From WHSW01 sp963821025 (lineage in GTDB: Bacteria > Actinomycetota > Thermoleophilia > Solirubrobacterales > 70-9): DNA of 64,000 bases. The stretch lies in contig CAWGCG010000003.1 in NCBI GenBank assembly GCA_963821025.1, forward strand, positions 1,426,001 through 1,490,000, given 5' to 3'. Below are positions 36,387 to 44,690 of this stretch, in pieces (the stretch's first letter is position 1; the number at the start of each line of letters is the position of its first letter). The notes below the pieces were generated by a model. The model was not told the origin of the DNA and made no database searches. It was given only the letters and a program-made list of their open reading frames with translations. Made by a program: the position numbers and the translations under genes.

Positions 36387-36950
36387 TCAGGCGCGGCGCA
36401 GGGTCGCCGCGGCGAGCTCGACGTCCGGCGCTCGCATCGGGCCACGCCGGCGGGCCAGCTTGGCGACCCCGGGCGCGCCGTCGACGAGCACGCCCTCGAC
36501 GGTGAGTGCGCGCCAGGGAACGATCGGCTCGGGCTCCGACCAGCAGATCGCCCCGGCGACCTCGGCGCGGGCGATCCCGGCGTCGGCGAGGGCCGCGGCA
36601 ACCGCCTCGATCCGCCGGTGAACGCCGGCGATCAACTCGCTGCGGTCCTCGATCCCGATCAGCAGGCGCCCGTCGCGAACCCGGGCGCGACCGGCGGCGG
36701 ACTCGGTCTCGATCACGGTGACGCCGCCGGGACCGACCGCCAGGTGGTCGATCGTCAGCCCCGAGCCGGGAAGCGAGAGGTCGTGCAGCAGGAGCACGCC
36801 CGAGGCCTGCAGCCGCCTCGCCAGACGCCGGTCGGCGCGCTCGACCTGCTCGGGATCGCGCTCGCCGCCGGGGCGCTGCGGAACGGTGATCGGTCGCGAT
36901 CGCCGCAGCTTGCCGACGCCGGTGTCGAAGGGAAGCGAGCTCGTCTGCAC
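36387..36950 (-). CDS. NERD-domain protein
   Basis: 187 residues. The core LTIDHLAVGPGGVTVIETESAAG matches the NERD (nuclease-related) domain: the IDHxxVGPGGVxVIETE strand pattern carries the acidic residues of a PD-(D/E)XK-like fold, with a Glu-Thr-Glu in place of the usual (E/D)xK. The missing Lys casts doubt on nuclease activity. GTG start 27 bases after the M3 peptidase stop, so likely co-transcribed. Confidence 0.7.
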   Translation of the reverse strand: MQTSSLPFDTGVGKLRRSRPITVPQRPGGERDPEQVERADRRLARRLQASGVLLLHDLSLPGSGLTIDHLAVGPGGVTVIETESAAGRARVRDGRLLIGIEDRSELIAGVHRRIEAVAAALADAGIARAEVAGAICWSEPEPIVPWRALTVEGVLVDGAPGVAKLARRRGPMRAPDVELAAATLRRA

Positions 36951-36977
36951 CCCTGAATGATCGGCGCTCCGCGCGAT

Positions 36978-38786
36978 TTACTCAAGCGACAACCCGGTTC
37001 GCTCGGCAGCCTCGAGCTGGCGCTCGATCAAATCGAGCCCGGTGTTCCAAAACCCGGGGTCGGTGAGGTCGACCCCGACGATCTCGCCGAGCTGCTCGGG
37101 CGAGCGCGAGCCGCCGGCACGCAGGAGCTCGAGATAGGCGTCGACGAAGCCCTCGCCCTCGCCCTCATAGCGGCTGTAGACGCTGAGCGCGAGCAGGTGG
37201 CCGTAGGCGTAGGCATAGACGTAGCCGGGCGTGGCGATGAAGTGGGGCACGTAGCTCCACCAGGAGGCGTAGCCGTCCGAGAGCTCAACCGAGTCGCCGA
37301 GCAGGTCGGTCTGGGTGTCGATCCAGGCGGCGGCGAAGGCGTCGACGGAGAGCTCGCCCGAGCCGCGGCGCTCGCCATGGACGCGCTCCTCGAAGCGGTT
37401 CATCGCCACCTGGCGAAAGACCGCGCCGACCGCGCCGTCGAGCGACGAGCCGAGCAATGAGAGCCGCTCCGAGTCATCCGGGGCCTCGTCGAGCAGGCGC
37501 CCGAGGACGATCGTCTCGCCGAAGATCGAGGCAGTCTCGGCGACCGTCAGCGGGGTCGCGAACTCGAAGATCCCGCGCGGGCGCGCCAGCGAAGCGTGCA
37601 CGCCGTGGCCGAGCTCGTGCGCCATCGTCAGCACGTCGTACGGGCGCGAGGTGTAGTTGAGCATCACGTAGGGGTGGGCCGAGGGCACGGTGTAGGAGCA
37701 AAATGCGCCGCCGCGCTTGCCCGGCGCGGGCGGTGCGTCGATCTTCTGACCGGTGAAGAACTCCTCCGCGCTCGCGCCCAGCACCGGTGAGAAGCCCGAG
37801 TAGCAGTCGAGCACCAGCTCGCGCGCCTCCGCGTACGGCACCCGGCGGTCCGTTTCGGCAAGGGGGGCGACCCGGTCGTAGTCGGCGAGGCGCTCGAGCC
37901 CGAGCATCCGCGCCTTCAGCCGATACCAGCGCTGCGCCAGCTCATAGCGCGAGACGACTGCCTCGATCAGCGCGGCAACCGACTCGTCGCCGGCCTCGTT
38001 GGCGAGGTTGCGCGAGGCGAGCCAGTGCTCATACGAGCGCAGCCGGTCCTTGGTCGCCTTGTCGGCGAGCAGGGTGTTGAAGATGAAGGCGCGGGTGCGC
38101 AGCCCCGGCTCGAGCGCCTCGCTGACCGCGCCGGCGGCGGCCGCGCGCCGCTCGCGGTCGGGGGTCTGGAGCAACGACAGCGCCTCGATCAGCTGCAGCG
38201 GCTGCTCGGCGCCGGGGACCTCGACCGTGATCGCCGAGGCCTGCTCGGTGAACAGCCGCGAGAAGGCGGAGGTGCCGGTGACCGAGGTCTCGGTCAGGAT
38301 CTTCTCTTCGGGCTCTGAGAGCTGGTGAGGCAGATATCGCCGCAGGCTCTCCAGGTAGTGGCGACAGAACTCGAGCCGGTCGTCGGCGAGCAGCGCCTCG
38401 GCGCGGTCATCGGGCAGCTCGTTCCACTCCAGCTCGAAGAACAGCAGCGCGGTCTCGAGCGCGGCGGCGCGCTCCTGGACCTCCTGCATCAACGCCCCGA
38501 TCTCGGGCGTGACGGTGTCGACGCTGAAGGCGAGCGCGGCGTAGCTGCCGGCGCGCCCGACCATGTCGGAGATCTCGGCCAGCTCGCTCATCGCCGCCGC
38601 CAGGCCTTCGGAGTCGAGCTCGGCGACCCTGCCGCGGTGGGTCTCGGCGAAGGCCTCGGCGCGCTCCTGGGCTCGGGCGAGCCGCGCGCGAACACCGGCC
38701 TCGCCCTCGCGGTCGACCAGCGGCTCGAGGTCCCAGCGGGCCGCCTCGAGGGCCTCGTCCGGGGCGTCGGTGGTCGCCTCGCTCAC
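36978..38786 (-). CDS. M3-family oligoendopeptidase F-like zinc peptidase
   Basis: 602 residues. HELGH at 390-394 with a further Glu at 417 (TVAETAS) forms the zinc site of gluzincins; the N-terminal helical half (WDLEPLVDREG, NLANEAGDESV) is typical PepF. It degrades short oligopeptides in the cytoplasm. GTG 38786 is preceded at 7 bases by TATCCT, which fixes this start over the longer open frame. Confidence 0.9.
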   Translation of the reverse strand: MSEATTDAPDEALEAARWDLEPLVDREGEAGVRARLARAQERAEAFAETHRGRVAELDSEGLAAAMSELAEISDMVGRAGSYAALAFSVDTVTPEIGALMQEVQERAAALETALLFFELEWNELPDDRAEALLADDRLEFCRHYLESLRRYLPHQLSEPEEKILTETSVTGTSAFSRLFTEQASAITVEVPGAEQPLQLIEALSLLQTPDRERRAAAAGAVSEALEPGLRTRAFIFNTLLADKATKDRLRSYEHWLASRNLANEAGDESVAALIEAVVSRYELAQRWYRLKARMLGLERLADYDRVAPLAETDRRVPYAEARELVLDCYSGFSPVLGASAEEFFTGQKIDAPPAPGKRGGAFCSYTVPSAHPYVMLNYTSRPYDVLTMAHELGHGVHASLARPRGIFEFATPLTVAETASIFGETIVLGRLLDEAPDDSERLSLLGSSLDGAVGAVFRQVAMNRFEERVHGERRGSGELSVDAFAAAWIDTQTDLLGDSVELSDGYASWWSYVPHFIATPGYVYAYAYGHLLALSVYSRYEGEGEGFVDAYLELLRAGGSRSPEQLGEIVGVDLTDPGFWNTGLDLIERQLEAAERTGLSLE

Positions 38787-38793
38787 CCGGCTG

Positions 38794-38799
38794 AGGATA
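38794..38799 (-). promoter_or_regulatory. -10 box TATCCT of the M3 peptidase gene, leaderless spacing
   Basis: Minus strand TATCCT, 7 bases, GTG 38786; no ribosome site. Confidence 0.5.
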
Positions 38800-38809
38800 C
38801 GAGCCCGAC

Positions 38810-39886
38810 TCAGCCGGTTTCGCTGAGCTCGGTTTGCTCGCAGCCGCGGGCGGCGGCGATCGCCGCCGGCTCGCGCCCGAGCTTTGCCCTCGGTCCAAGC
38901 CACTCGACCTCGATCGCGAGCGTGGAGCCGTCCTTTCGCCCGCGCCAGAGCCCGGCGAGGCGGCCGCGGTCGAGGATCACCTCGCGGCGGCCGATCGCCG
39001 GGAACATTCGCTTGCGCAGCTTCGCCTCGGGGACCAGAGCCTCGCGATCGGGCTGCGAGACATAGGGGTCGAAGCCGCTGATCATCCGCACCCCGGTCGC
39101 CTTCGGCGGCTTTTTCAGCCGGTTGAGATCGGCGGCCAGCACCAACGCCTTGCGGCCCTCGTAGTCGACCTGCTCGAGCTCATCCTCGATCGCGGCGAAC
39201 AGCGATCTCGCGTACTTGGGCGAGGTCTGCGCCCAGGACGCCAGCTGGCTGTGGGTGGCGGGCCCGAAGCAATGCAAGAAGCGGCGCACGAGCTCGGCCC
39301 GCGCCCGATCGAGATCACCCCTGGCCTTGGGGGCGAGCGCGTAACGCGCCTTGCCGTCCATCCGGGTGACGCCCTCGGGGCCGAGGGCGCGCCAGAAGCC
39401 CGCTCGAACGTGATGGCTCTGACAGCCCCGGCACCACGGCAAGAGGCCCTCCGGGAGGCGCTCGCGCATCGCCTGGTGGAACTCGTCGCGCCCGAGCGGG
39501 CCCTCGGCGAGGCCCTCGCGGGCGGCCGCCGCGATCCGGTCGAGCGCCTCGCGCGGGGTGTAGCCGGCGTCGGCGGCCTCCTTCGCGTTGCGGCTGCCGA
39601 TCATCGCCTTGAGCTCGTCGTCGGGCGGCACCAGAGCGCGGGTGAAGACGGCGAGGTCGGCGCGGGGGACCAGGTAGGGGGCGCCGCGCATCGCGTTCAC
39701 CACGATCACCCTGCGCGCTTCCGGCTCGGAGCTCGAGCGCGCCTGAAGCGCCGCCGGCCCGCCCCAGATCGGCGGCGTCTGCTGGATCCCGCAGGCTGCG
39801 ATCGCGGTGATCGGGTCGGTGCGCAGGTGCAGGTTGTGGCCGGCGATCCGGAAGGCGAGCGCTTCGGCGGCAGAGACCTCAGCCAT
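38810..39886 (-). CDS. Winged-helix DNA-binding domain protein (HTH_42, AlkZ-like)
   Basis: 358 residues. The overall pattern fits the HTH_42/AlkZ-YcaQ superfamily of winged-helix DNA glycosylases and their uncharacterised relatives: ITAIAACGIQQTPPIWGG near the N-terminus, FLHCFGPATHSQLASWAQTS in the middle, and the FDPYVSQPDREALVPE...LDRGRLAGLWRGRK end. The AlkZ catalytic QxQ/QxD is not intact here (IQQTP), so DNA-repair activity is uncertain. Its start overlaps the VOC gene stop by 8 bases, so the two are coupled. Confidence 0.75.
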   Translation of the reverse strand: MAEVSAAEALAFRIAGHNLHLRTDPITAIAACGIQQTPPIWGGPAALQARSSSEPEARRVIVVNAMRGAPYLVPRADLAVFTRALVPPDDELKAMIGSRNAKEAADAGYTPREALDRIAAAAREGLAEGPLGRDEFHQAMRERLPEGLLPWCRGCQSHHVRAGFWRALGPEGVTRMDGKARYALAPKARGDLDRARAELVRRFLHCFGPATHSQLASWAQTSPKYARSLFAAIEDELEQVDYEGRKALVLAADLNRLKKPPKATGVRMISGFDPYVSQPDREALVPEAKLRKRMFPAIGRREVILDRGRLAGLWRGRKDGSTLAIEVEWLGPRAKLGREPAAIAAARGCEQTELSETG

Positions 39887-40247
39887 CGGCGAGCGCGAGC
39901 GCGAACGGGCTGCCCTCGGAGTCGCGGCAGATCGCCCAGCGCTCGCCCGGGTGGACGATGGCGCCGCCGAGCGCCTCGACCAGCTCCAGCGCCGCGCCGA
40001 TCTCGGCGACCTCGAAGTACGGCAGCGAGAACGAGTCTCCGGGGCCGCGGCCTCGCGCGTGCACGCCGACGGCCGGGGCCTCGCCGCGTCGCGTCTGCCA
40101 GCCCTCGCCCTCGCCTTCGGCCCGCGGCTCGAGCTCGGCGCCGAGCAGCCCCGACCAGAAGCCGAGGGCGCGCTCGGGATCGTCGGCGGGGAACTCGATC
40201 AGTGCGGCGCGGGCTCCGGGCATGGCCTGAGGGAAGATAGTCGCCAT
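39879..40247 (-). CDS. VOC-family (glyoxalase/bleomycin resistance-like) protein
   Basis: 122 residues, one VOC module. IEFPADDPERALGFWSGLLGAEL starts a beta-alpha-beta-beta-beta unit and FALALADG ends it. Likely a small metal-dependent lyase, dioxygenase or binding protein; substrate unknown. Translationally coupled to the winged-helix gene; its ATG abuts the divergent SprT frame. Confidence 0.75.
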   Translation of the reverse strand: MATIFPQAMPGARAALIEFPADDPERALGFWSGLLGAELEPRAEGEGEGWQTRRGEAPAVGVHARGRGPGDSFSLPYFEVAEIGAALELVEALGGAIVHPGERWAICRDSEGSPFALALADG

Positions 40248-40284
40248 TGGCCCGTCCCTCGTCGCTCGCCGCCGGTGACTGGCC

Positions 40285-40290
40285 TAGGTT
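40285..40290 (+). promoter_or_regulatory. -10 box TAGGTT of the SprT-HesB gene, leaderless spacing
   Basis: TAGGTT, 7 bases, GTG 40298. This supports GTG 40298 over the in-frame TTG at 40247. Confidence 0.5.
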
Positions 40291-40297
40291 GCGGCGT

Positions 40298-41107
40298 GTG
40301 GTTCGGCGGGCGCCCTCCTACTACCGCGTCGCCGGGATCGACCTGCGGGCCGAGATCGAGAGGCTGCGCCGGTTGGCGGTGTTCGCCGATGGTCCGCTGG
40401 CGCTCGCCGCGCCCGAGCTCAAGGTCCGACGGGCCTCCCGGCGGCCGAACCGGGTCGGGTTCGCGGTGCCCGCCGAGCAGCGGCTGTCGATCACCGCCTA
40501 TCCGGAGATCGGCGCCGGCGACGTGCTCGAGACGCTGCTCCACGAGCTCTGCCACCTGCACGTCGGCCGCCGCCCGGGCGCCCACGCCTGGCACGGGCAG
40601 CTGTTCAAACGAACCCTGTCGCGGGCGATGGCTGAGGCCTACGGCGTCCGCGGCGTGCGCCCGCGCAACTCGCTCCACGGCGCCTATGCGGCGGCGATCG
40701 CGCGGCGTCGCAGGCCCGCCGATTTGTTTGGCGACCACGAGGACGGGAAGCCAATGCAGACAACCCGCGAGAGGAGTGCCGAGATGCTCGCCCTGACCCA
40801 GAACGCCGCCGAGGCCGTCGAGTCGATGGTCAACCGGCCCGAGGTGCCCGAGAACGCTGTGGTGCGTATTGCCAGCGCCGAGGGCGAGATCGACGCGACG
40901 CAGACCGAGCTGCAGATGGTCCTGGTCGAGGAGCCGGAGGAGAACGACCTCTTGATCGAGGGCGTCCCGATCTCGGTCGAGCGCGAGACCATCGGCCTGC
41001 TGCAGGACAAGATCCTCGACGCCGAGATGACCGGCAGCGGCGTCAGCTTCAGCCTCTACCTGCAGCCGCAGGCCGCCTCGGCCAACGGCGGCGAACCCCC
41101 CGCATAG
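40298..41107 (+). CDS. SprT-like zinc protease domain fused to a HesB/IscA-like domain
   Basis: 269 residues in one frame. Residues about 1-150 hold TLLHELCHLHVGRR, the HExxH zinc motif of SprT/Spartan-like proteases, and AWHGQLFKRTL with a third ligand candidate. Residues about 163-269 match a HesB/IscA-type Fe-S biogenesis domain (LALTQNAAEAVESMV, VLVEEPEENDLLIEGVPISV) but contain no cysteine, so ordinary cluster binding is unlikely. ATG 40784 with GAGAGGAG at 40769-40776 could start the second domain as a separate protein. Leaderless TAGGTT promoter. Confidence 0.7.
   Translation: MVRRAPSYYRVAGIDLRAEIERLRRLAVFADGPLALAAPELKVRRASRRPNRVGFAVPAEQRLSITAYPEIGAGDVLETLLHELCHLHVGRRPGAHAWHGQLFKRTLSRAMAEAYGVRGVRPRNSLHGAYAAAIARRRRPADLFGDHEDGKPMQTTRERSAEMLALTQNAAEAVESMVNRPEVPENAVVRIASAEGEIDATQTELQMVLVEEPEENDLLIEGVPISVERETIGLLQDKILDAEMTGSGVSFSLYLQPQAASANGGEPPA
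40769..40786 (+). promoter_or_regulatory. Internal ribosome site and ATG for the HesB-like domain
   Basis: GAGAGGAG (40769-40776), 7 bases, ATG 40784: the strongest ribosome site in this area, exactly at the domain boundary. A free HesB-like protein of about 107 residues may be made besides the fusion. Confidence 0.5.
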
Positions 41108-41116
41108 CGCCGGGGC

Positions 41117-41449
41117 TCAGCCGGCCCTGGCGGCGCGCTTGGCGAGCGCGTGCTCATAGCGCTCGCGCAGCAGCGCCAGCGCGTGCTCGCGACCGGCGGC
41201 TCCCACGACCTCGACCGTGACCCAGCCCGACTCGGGGCGAGTCCAGCGATGCTGACGGGCGTCGCCACGTTCGATCAGCTCCGCCTTCACCTTCGGCGGC
41301 AGCGGCAGGTCGAGGATTGTGTCGCCGTGCAGGTGGCCGAGCTCGCGGCGCCCGACCATGAAGCGGGTGCTCGAGAACCGTCCTTCCTCGAGCGTGACGC
41401 CCTCCCAGCTCGCAACCTCGTCGATCAGTGGGGAGTGAGCGTCGATCAC
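41117..41449 (-). CDS. Luciferase-domain (DUF5519) family protein
   Basis: 110 residues. ELGHLHGDTILDLPLP and RPESGWVTVEVVG match the small DUF5519 'luciferase' domain, named from fungal bioluminescence proteins but of unknown bacterial role. The conserved GHxHG may be a metal or ligand site. GTG start. Converges on the SprT-HesB gene with a 9-base gap. Confidence 0.7.
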   Translation of the reverse strand: MIDAHSPLIDEVASWEGVTLEEGRFSSTRFMVGRRELGHLHGDTILDLPLPPKVKAELIERGDARQHRWTRPESGWVTVEVVGAAGREHALALLRERYEHALAKRAARAG

Positions 41450-41505
41450 TCGAGCTTAGCCACGTAGAGTCGCGGCACCCGAAGACTTCGACGAAGGAGA
41501 CGACG

Positions 41506-41973
41506 ATGGCAACGAAGGCAGATTTCAACGCGGAGGAGTGGCAGCAGGTCGCCGAGGGCCCGGCGATCGCCGGCCTGGTGGTGATCGCGGCGCAGCGCGG
41601 AGGCACCATCCGGGAGTCGATTCAGATGGCCAAGGTCTACACCGAGGCCCGCAAGGACCACGGCGACTCCGATCTGCTCGGCGAGCTCGTCGCCACCCCG
41701 CCGCAGCTCGACGCGAAGCAGTTCAACTCGGCCGAGGAGCTGCGGACCGAGGGCCTGCAGCGGATCCGCGACGCCGTCGCCCTGCTCGAGTCGAAAGCGA
41801 GCGCCGAGGACGTCGAGGCGTATCGCAAGTTCAGCCTCGCGGTCGCCCAGCGCGCCGCCGAGGCCCACAAGTCCGGCGGCTTTCTCGGGATCGGCGGCGA
41901 GGCGGTCAGCAACGACGAGGCCAAGGCACTCGACCAGGTCGCCGAGGCGCTGGGGACGACGCGAACGCCCTAA
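41506..41973 (+). CDS. Hypothetical helical protein
   Basis: 155 residues, soluble and mainly helical (AIAGLVVIAAQRGGTIRESIQMAKVY; ELRTEGLQRIRDAVALLESKA). The ending GGFLGIGGEAVSNDEAKALDQVAEAL resembles general stress or TerB-like helical proteins, but I cannot assign a family. The ATG has an AAGGAG site 7 bases upstream, so the gene is well supported even though its function is not. Confidence 0.7.
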   Translation: MATKADFNAEEWQQVAEGPAIAGLVVIAAQRGGTIRESIQMAKVYTEARKDHGDSDLLGELVATPPQLDAKQFNSAEELRTEGLQRIRDAVALLESKASAEDVEAYRKFSLAVAQRAAEAHKSGGFLGIGGEAVSNDEAKALDQVAEALGTTRTP

Positions 41974-42103
41974 CCGGTCGCAAGCGCGCCCGGCCTGCGG
42001 CCGCGGCCGGGCGCGAGGGCGGTAGAGTTGATCGGGTAAGCGCCCGCTGGGTTCTCATTCCTTCGCCCGCCGAGCCCGCACCGCAGAGGAATCGAGAGCC
42101 GCA

Positions 42104-43066
42104 ATCAGCGACCTTCACGCAAGCACAGTTGCGCCTGTCCTGGCCCTCCCGGCCCGGGTCAAGCGGCTGCCGCAGCTTCGGGCATGGCTGGGCACCCATC
42201 CGGTCGCGGTCACGGTTCTCTGCACCCTGATCGTCGCCGCCGCCCTGGTGATCGGGCTGTGGAGCAAGCGCGCCGATTTTGCCACCGCGCTCGGCGACGC
42301 GCCGGCCTGGATGCTCGCCGGCTCGATCATGCTTCAGATCATCTGGCTGATCGCCCGCAGCGAGGCGTGGAACGTATGCGTCGACGCGGCCGGCGGCACG
42401 GTCAAGCGCCGCCGCCTCTACCGGGCCGCCGCGGTCGGTTACCTCGGCAACCTGTTCAACTCGAGCTTCGGGCTCGGGGTGCGGATCGCGGCGCTGCGCC
42501 GGTCGGCGCCCGTCGACAGCCCCTCGGTCTCGGTCCTGATCGCCGCCGAGATGCCGATCATCGTGGTCGAGGTGGCGCTCGCGGCGATCTGCTCGTTCAC
42601 GCTGGTCGGCCCGCTGGGCGCCCCCTGGTGGGTGCCGCTGGTGGCGCTGGCGGTGGCCTTCCTCGCGATCACCGGGGTGACCCGGGTCGCGCGCGGGCGC
42701 CGCGAGGGCTTTTGGAACGGGCTCGCGGTGATGCGCGGACTGCGCAGCCGCAACCTGATCATCGGCCTGGTCGTCTTCGCGGTCAGCGCCCAGGTCGCGC
42801 GCAACTGGCTCGTGCTGCAGGGAATCGGCGTCGACGTCTCGGTCTTCGACTCGATCGCCCTGCTCGTCGCCGCCGCTGTCTTCGGCCTGCTGCCGGTCGG
42901 CCCGACCCTCGGCGTCGCCACCGCGGTCGTCATCCTCGGCGCCAACGGTGTCGCGGTGACCGCCGCCGCCGGGGCGCTGCTGACGGCGACCGGCGCGGTC
43001 GGCGCTCTCTGCTTCGCCACCTGGGCGCTGGTCGACCGGATGCAGCGCTCCCAGGCGACCGCTTAA
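42104..43066 (+). CDS. Integral membrane protein, lysylphosphatidylglycerol-synthase/UPF0104-like, start unclear
   Basis: About 320 residues if read from ATC 42104. About eight hydrophobic helices, with YLGNLFNSSFGLGVRIAALRR in the middle, the pattern of the LPG_synthase_TM/UPF0104 (YbhN-like) family. These are flippase-like or lipid-modifying membrane proteins. The frame is open from 42032, but no ATG, GTG or TTG precedes the first helix (VAVTVLCTLIVAAALVIG). The first standard codon, GTG 42248, would cut that helix. ISDLHASTVAP from ATC reads like a natural N-terminus. Gap 41974-42103 has no other feature. Confidence 0.65.
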   Translation: MSDLHASTVAPVLALPARVKRLPQLRAWLGTHPVAVTVLCTLIVAAALVIGLWSKRADFATALGDAPAWMLAGSIMLQIIWLIARSEAWNVCVDAAGGTVKRRRLYRAAAVGYLGNLFNSSFGLGVRIAALRRSAPVDSPSVSVLIAAEMPIIVVEVALAAICSFTLVGPLGAPWWVPLVALAVAFLAITGVTRVARGRREGFWNGLAVMRGLRSRNLIIGLVVFAVSAQVARNWLVLQGIGVDVSVFDSIALLVAAAVFGLLPVGPTLGVATAVVILGANGVAVTAAAGALLTATGAVGALCFATWALVDRMQRSQATA

Positions 43067-43073
43067 CGCAGGA

Positions 43074-43889
43074 TTACGGCCCCTTGGCCCCGGTGAGCTC
43101 CTCGCTCAGCTGCCAAAGGCGCCGGCGCGCCTCGGGGTCATAGGCCTGCGCCTCGGCGCCGGCCTCCTCGCTGCCGTTGAAGAACGCGCCGGTGAGGCCC
43201 TCGACCTCGTCGCCGATCGCCAGCCTCACGGTGGCCTCCATCCCCTCGTTGACGGTGCTGAGCGGCTGGCGGCCGCTCTGGCGAACCATGTTCGTGTCCA
43301 TGTAGGTGGCCGGATGCAGCGCGGTCACCGTCGGAGAGTCGCCGAGCCGCTCGGCGAGTTCGATCGTGAACAGGATCTGCGCCAGCTTGCTCTGCGAGTA
43401 GGAGCGTGAGCCGGTCCAGCCGCGCTCCAGCATCACGTCGTCGAAGTCGATCGGCGCCTGGCCGAGCGAGGAGACGTTGACGATCCGCGAGCGCTCGCCC
43501 GCACGCAGCGGCGGCAGCAGCTCGACCGTGAGCAGGAAGTGCGAGAGGTAGTTGACCGCGAAGACGAGCTCGTGGTCGGCGTCGTTGGTCGCCCGCTCGC
43601 CAAGCGCGATCCCGGCGTTGTTGACGAGCACGTCGAGGCTCTCGCGATCGGCGGCGACGTTTCGGGCGAGCTCGCGCACCTGGTCGAGCGCCGAGAGGTC
43701 GGCGAGGTAGCCGTGGGGTTCGGTTGCGCCGTCCGCACGAAGCTCGGTGATCGTGCGTTCGAGCTTCTCGGGATCGCGTCCGTGGACGAGGACGACGGCT
43801 CCCTCGGCGGCGAGCCGGCGAGCCACGGCGAGCCCGAGGCCGTCGGTCGCCCCGGTGACGAGGACGGTGCGGTTGGCGGCCGAGCGCAT
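43074..43889 (-). CDS. Short-chain dehydrogenase/reductase (retinol-dehydrogenase-like)
   Basis: 271 residues. TGATDGLGLAVARRL is the TGxxxGxG NAD(P) motif, NNAGIAL the NNAG motif, NVSS the catalytic Ser strand, and YSQSKLAQ the YxxxK pair. C-terminal part GLTGAFFNG resembles the RDH/WW-oxidoreductase subgroup. Oxidises or reduces an unknown alcohol/carbonyl. TAGCCT box 6 bases before ATG. Divergent from the GH25 gene. Confidence 0.87.
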   Translation of the reverse strand: MRSAANRTVLVTGATDGLGLAVARRLAAEGAVVLVHGRDPEKLERTITELRADGATEPHGYLADLSALDQVRELARNVAADRESLDVLVNNAGIALGERATNDADHELVFAVNYLSHFLLTVELLPPLRAGERSRIVNVSSLGQAPIDFDDVMLERGWTGSRSYSQSKLAQILFTIELAERLGDSPTVTALHPATYMDTNMVRQSGRQPLSTVNEGMEATVRLAIGDEVEGLTGAFFNGSEEAGAEAQAYDPEARRRLWQLSEELTGAKGP

Positions 43890-43895
43890 GACCCG

Positions 43896-43901
43896 AGGCT
43901 A
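43896..43901 (-). promoter_or_regulatory. -10 box TAGCCT of the SDR gene
   Basis: Minus strand TAGCCT, 6 bases, ATG 43889. The divergent GH25 promoter box is only 10 bases away, so the two compete for one short region. Confidence 0.5.
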
Positions 43902-43911
43902 GCGCCGGGCG

Positions 43912-43917
43912 TAGGCT
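43912..43917 (+). promoter_or_regulatory. -10 box TAGGCT of the GH25 gene
   Basis: TAGGCT, 7 bases, GTG 43925; no ribosome site. Leaderless spacing. Confidence 0.5.
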
Positions 43918-43924
43918 TCGCTTC

Positions 43925-44683
43925 GTGGCGGGCAGGAGGCTGATCTGCGCGGCGTGGGCGCTCGCGGTCGCGGTGCTCGGCGCCTCGAGCGCCGCCGCGG
44001 CGCCCGCGCGGCTTCCCGGGATCGACGTCTCGCGCTTTCAGGGGCAGATCAACTGGGCGTCGGTCGGCGCCGACGGAGTCGGCTTTGCCTTCATCCAGGC
44101 GAGCCGCGGGTCGGGAGCCGACTGCAGCGTGGCGCCGCGGGAGTGCGGCGCCGACGGTTTCTATGACTTCAACCACCTCGAGGCCCCCGCGGCCGGGGTC
44201 CGGGTCGGCCCCTACCACCGGGCGTTCGTCGGCGGCGACCGGCCGCTCGAGGTGAAGGCCGACGCGAAGGCCGAGGCCGCGGTCTTCACCACGGCGGTTG
44301 GCGAGCTCGCTCCCGGCGACCTCCGACCGGCGCTCGACCTCGAGACCCCGTTCGCCGACCTGAGCCCGGTCGAGCTGCGGGTCTGGACGCGAACCTGGCT
44401 GCGGACCGTGCGGCGCGCGCTCGGGGTGAAGCCGATCATCTACACCAACGCGAGCAGCTGGAGCGCGCTCGGCAACCCGACCAGCTTCGCCCGCAAGCGC
44501 TATCCGCTCTGGGTCGCCAACTGGGACGTGTCCAGGCCCCGGGTACCGGCCGCCAACTGGGGCGGGCGCGGCTGGCGGATCTGGCAGTACTCGAGCGACG
44601 GCCACATCGCCGGGATCACCGGTCGGGTCGATCTCGACACCCTGCGCGGCGGCTGGCGAGGCATCAGCGTCGCTCGCCGCTGA
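43925..44683 (+). CDS. Secreted GH25 lysozyme (N,O-diacetylmuramidase)
   Basis: 252 residues. A signal peptide (about 6-26) is followed by GIDVSRFQG with Asp34 and LRPALDLET with the catalytic Asp138-x-Glu140, VKPIIYTNASSW and YPLWVANWD, all classic GH25 blocks. Two cysteines at about 67 and 74 may form a disulfide. It cleaves the beta-1,4 bond of MurNAc-GlcNAc in the wall, acting in remodelling or competition. Ends 7 bases from a converging SDR. Confidence 0.92.
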   Translation: MAGRRLICAAWALAVAVLGASSAAAAPARLPGIDVSRFQGQINWASVGADGVGFAFIQASRGSGADCSVAPRECGADGFYDFNHLEAPAAGVRVGPYHRAFVGGDRPLEVKADAKAEAAVFTTAVGELAPGDLRPALDLETPFADLSPVELRVWTRTWLRTVRRALGVKPIIYTNASSWSALGNPTSFARKRYPLWVANWDVSRPRVPAANWGGRGWRIWQYSSDGHIAGITGRVDLDTLRGGWRGISVARR

Positions 44684-44690
44684 CTCGGCC

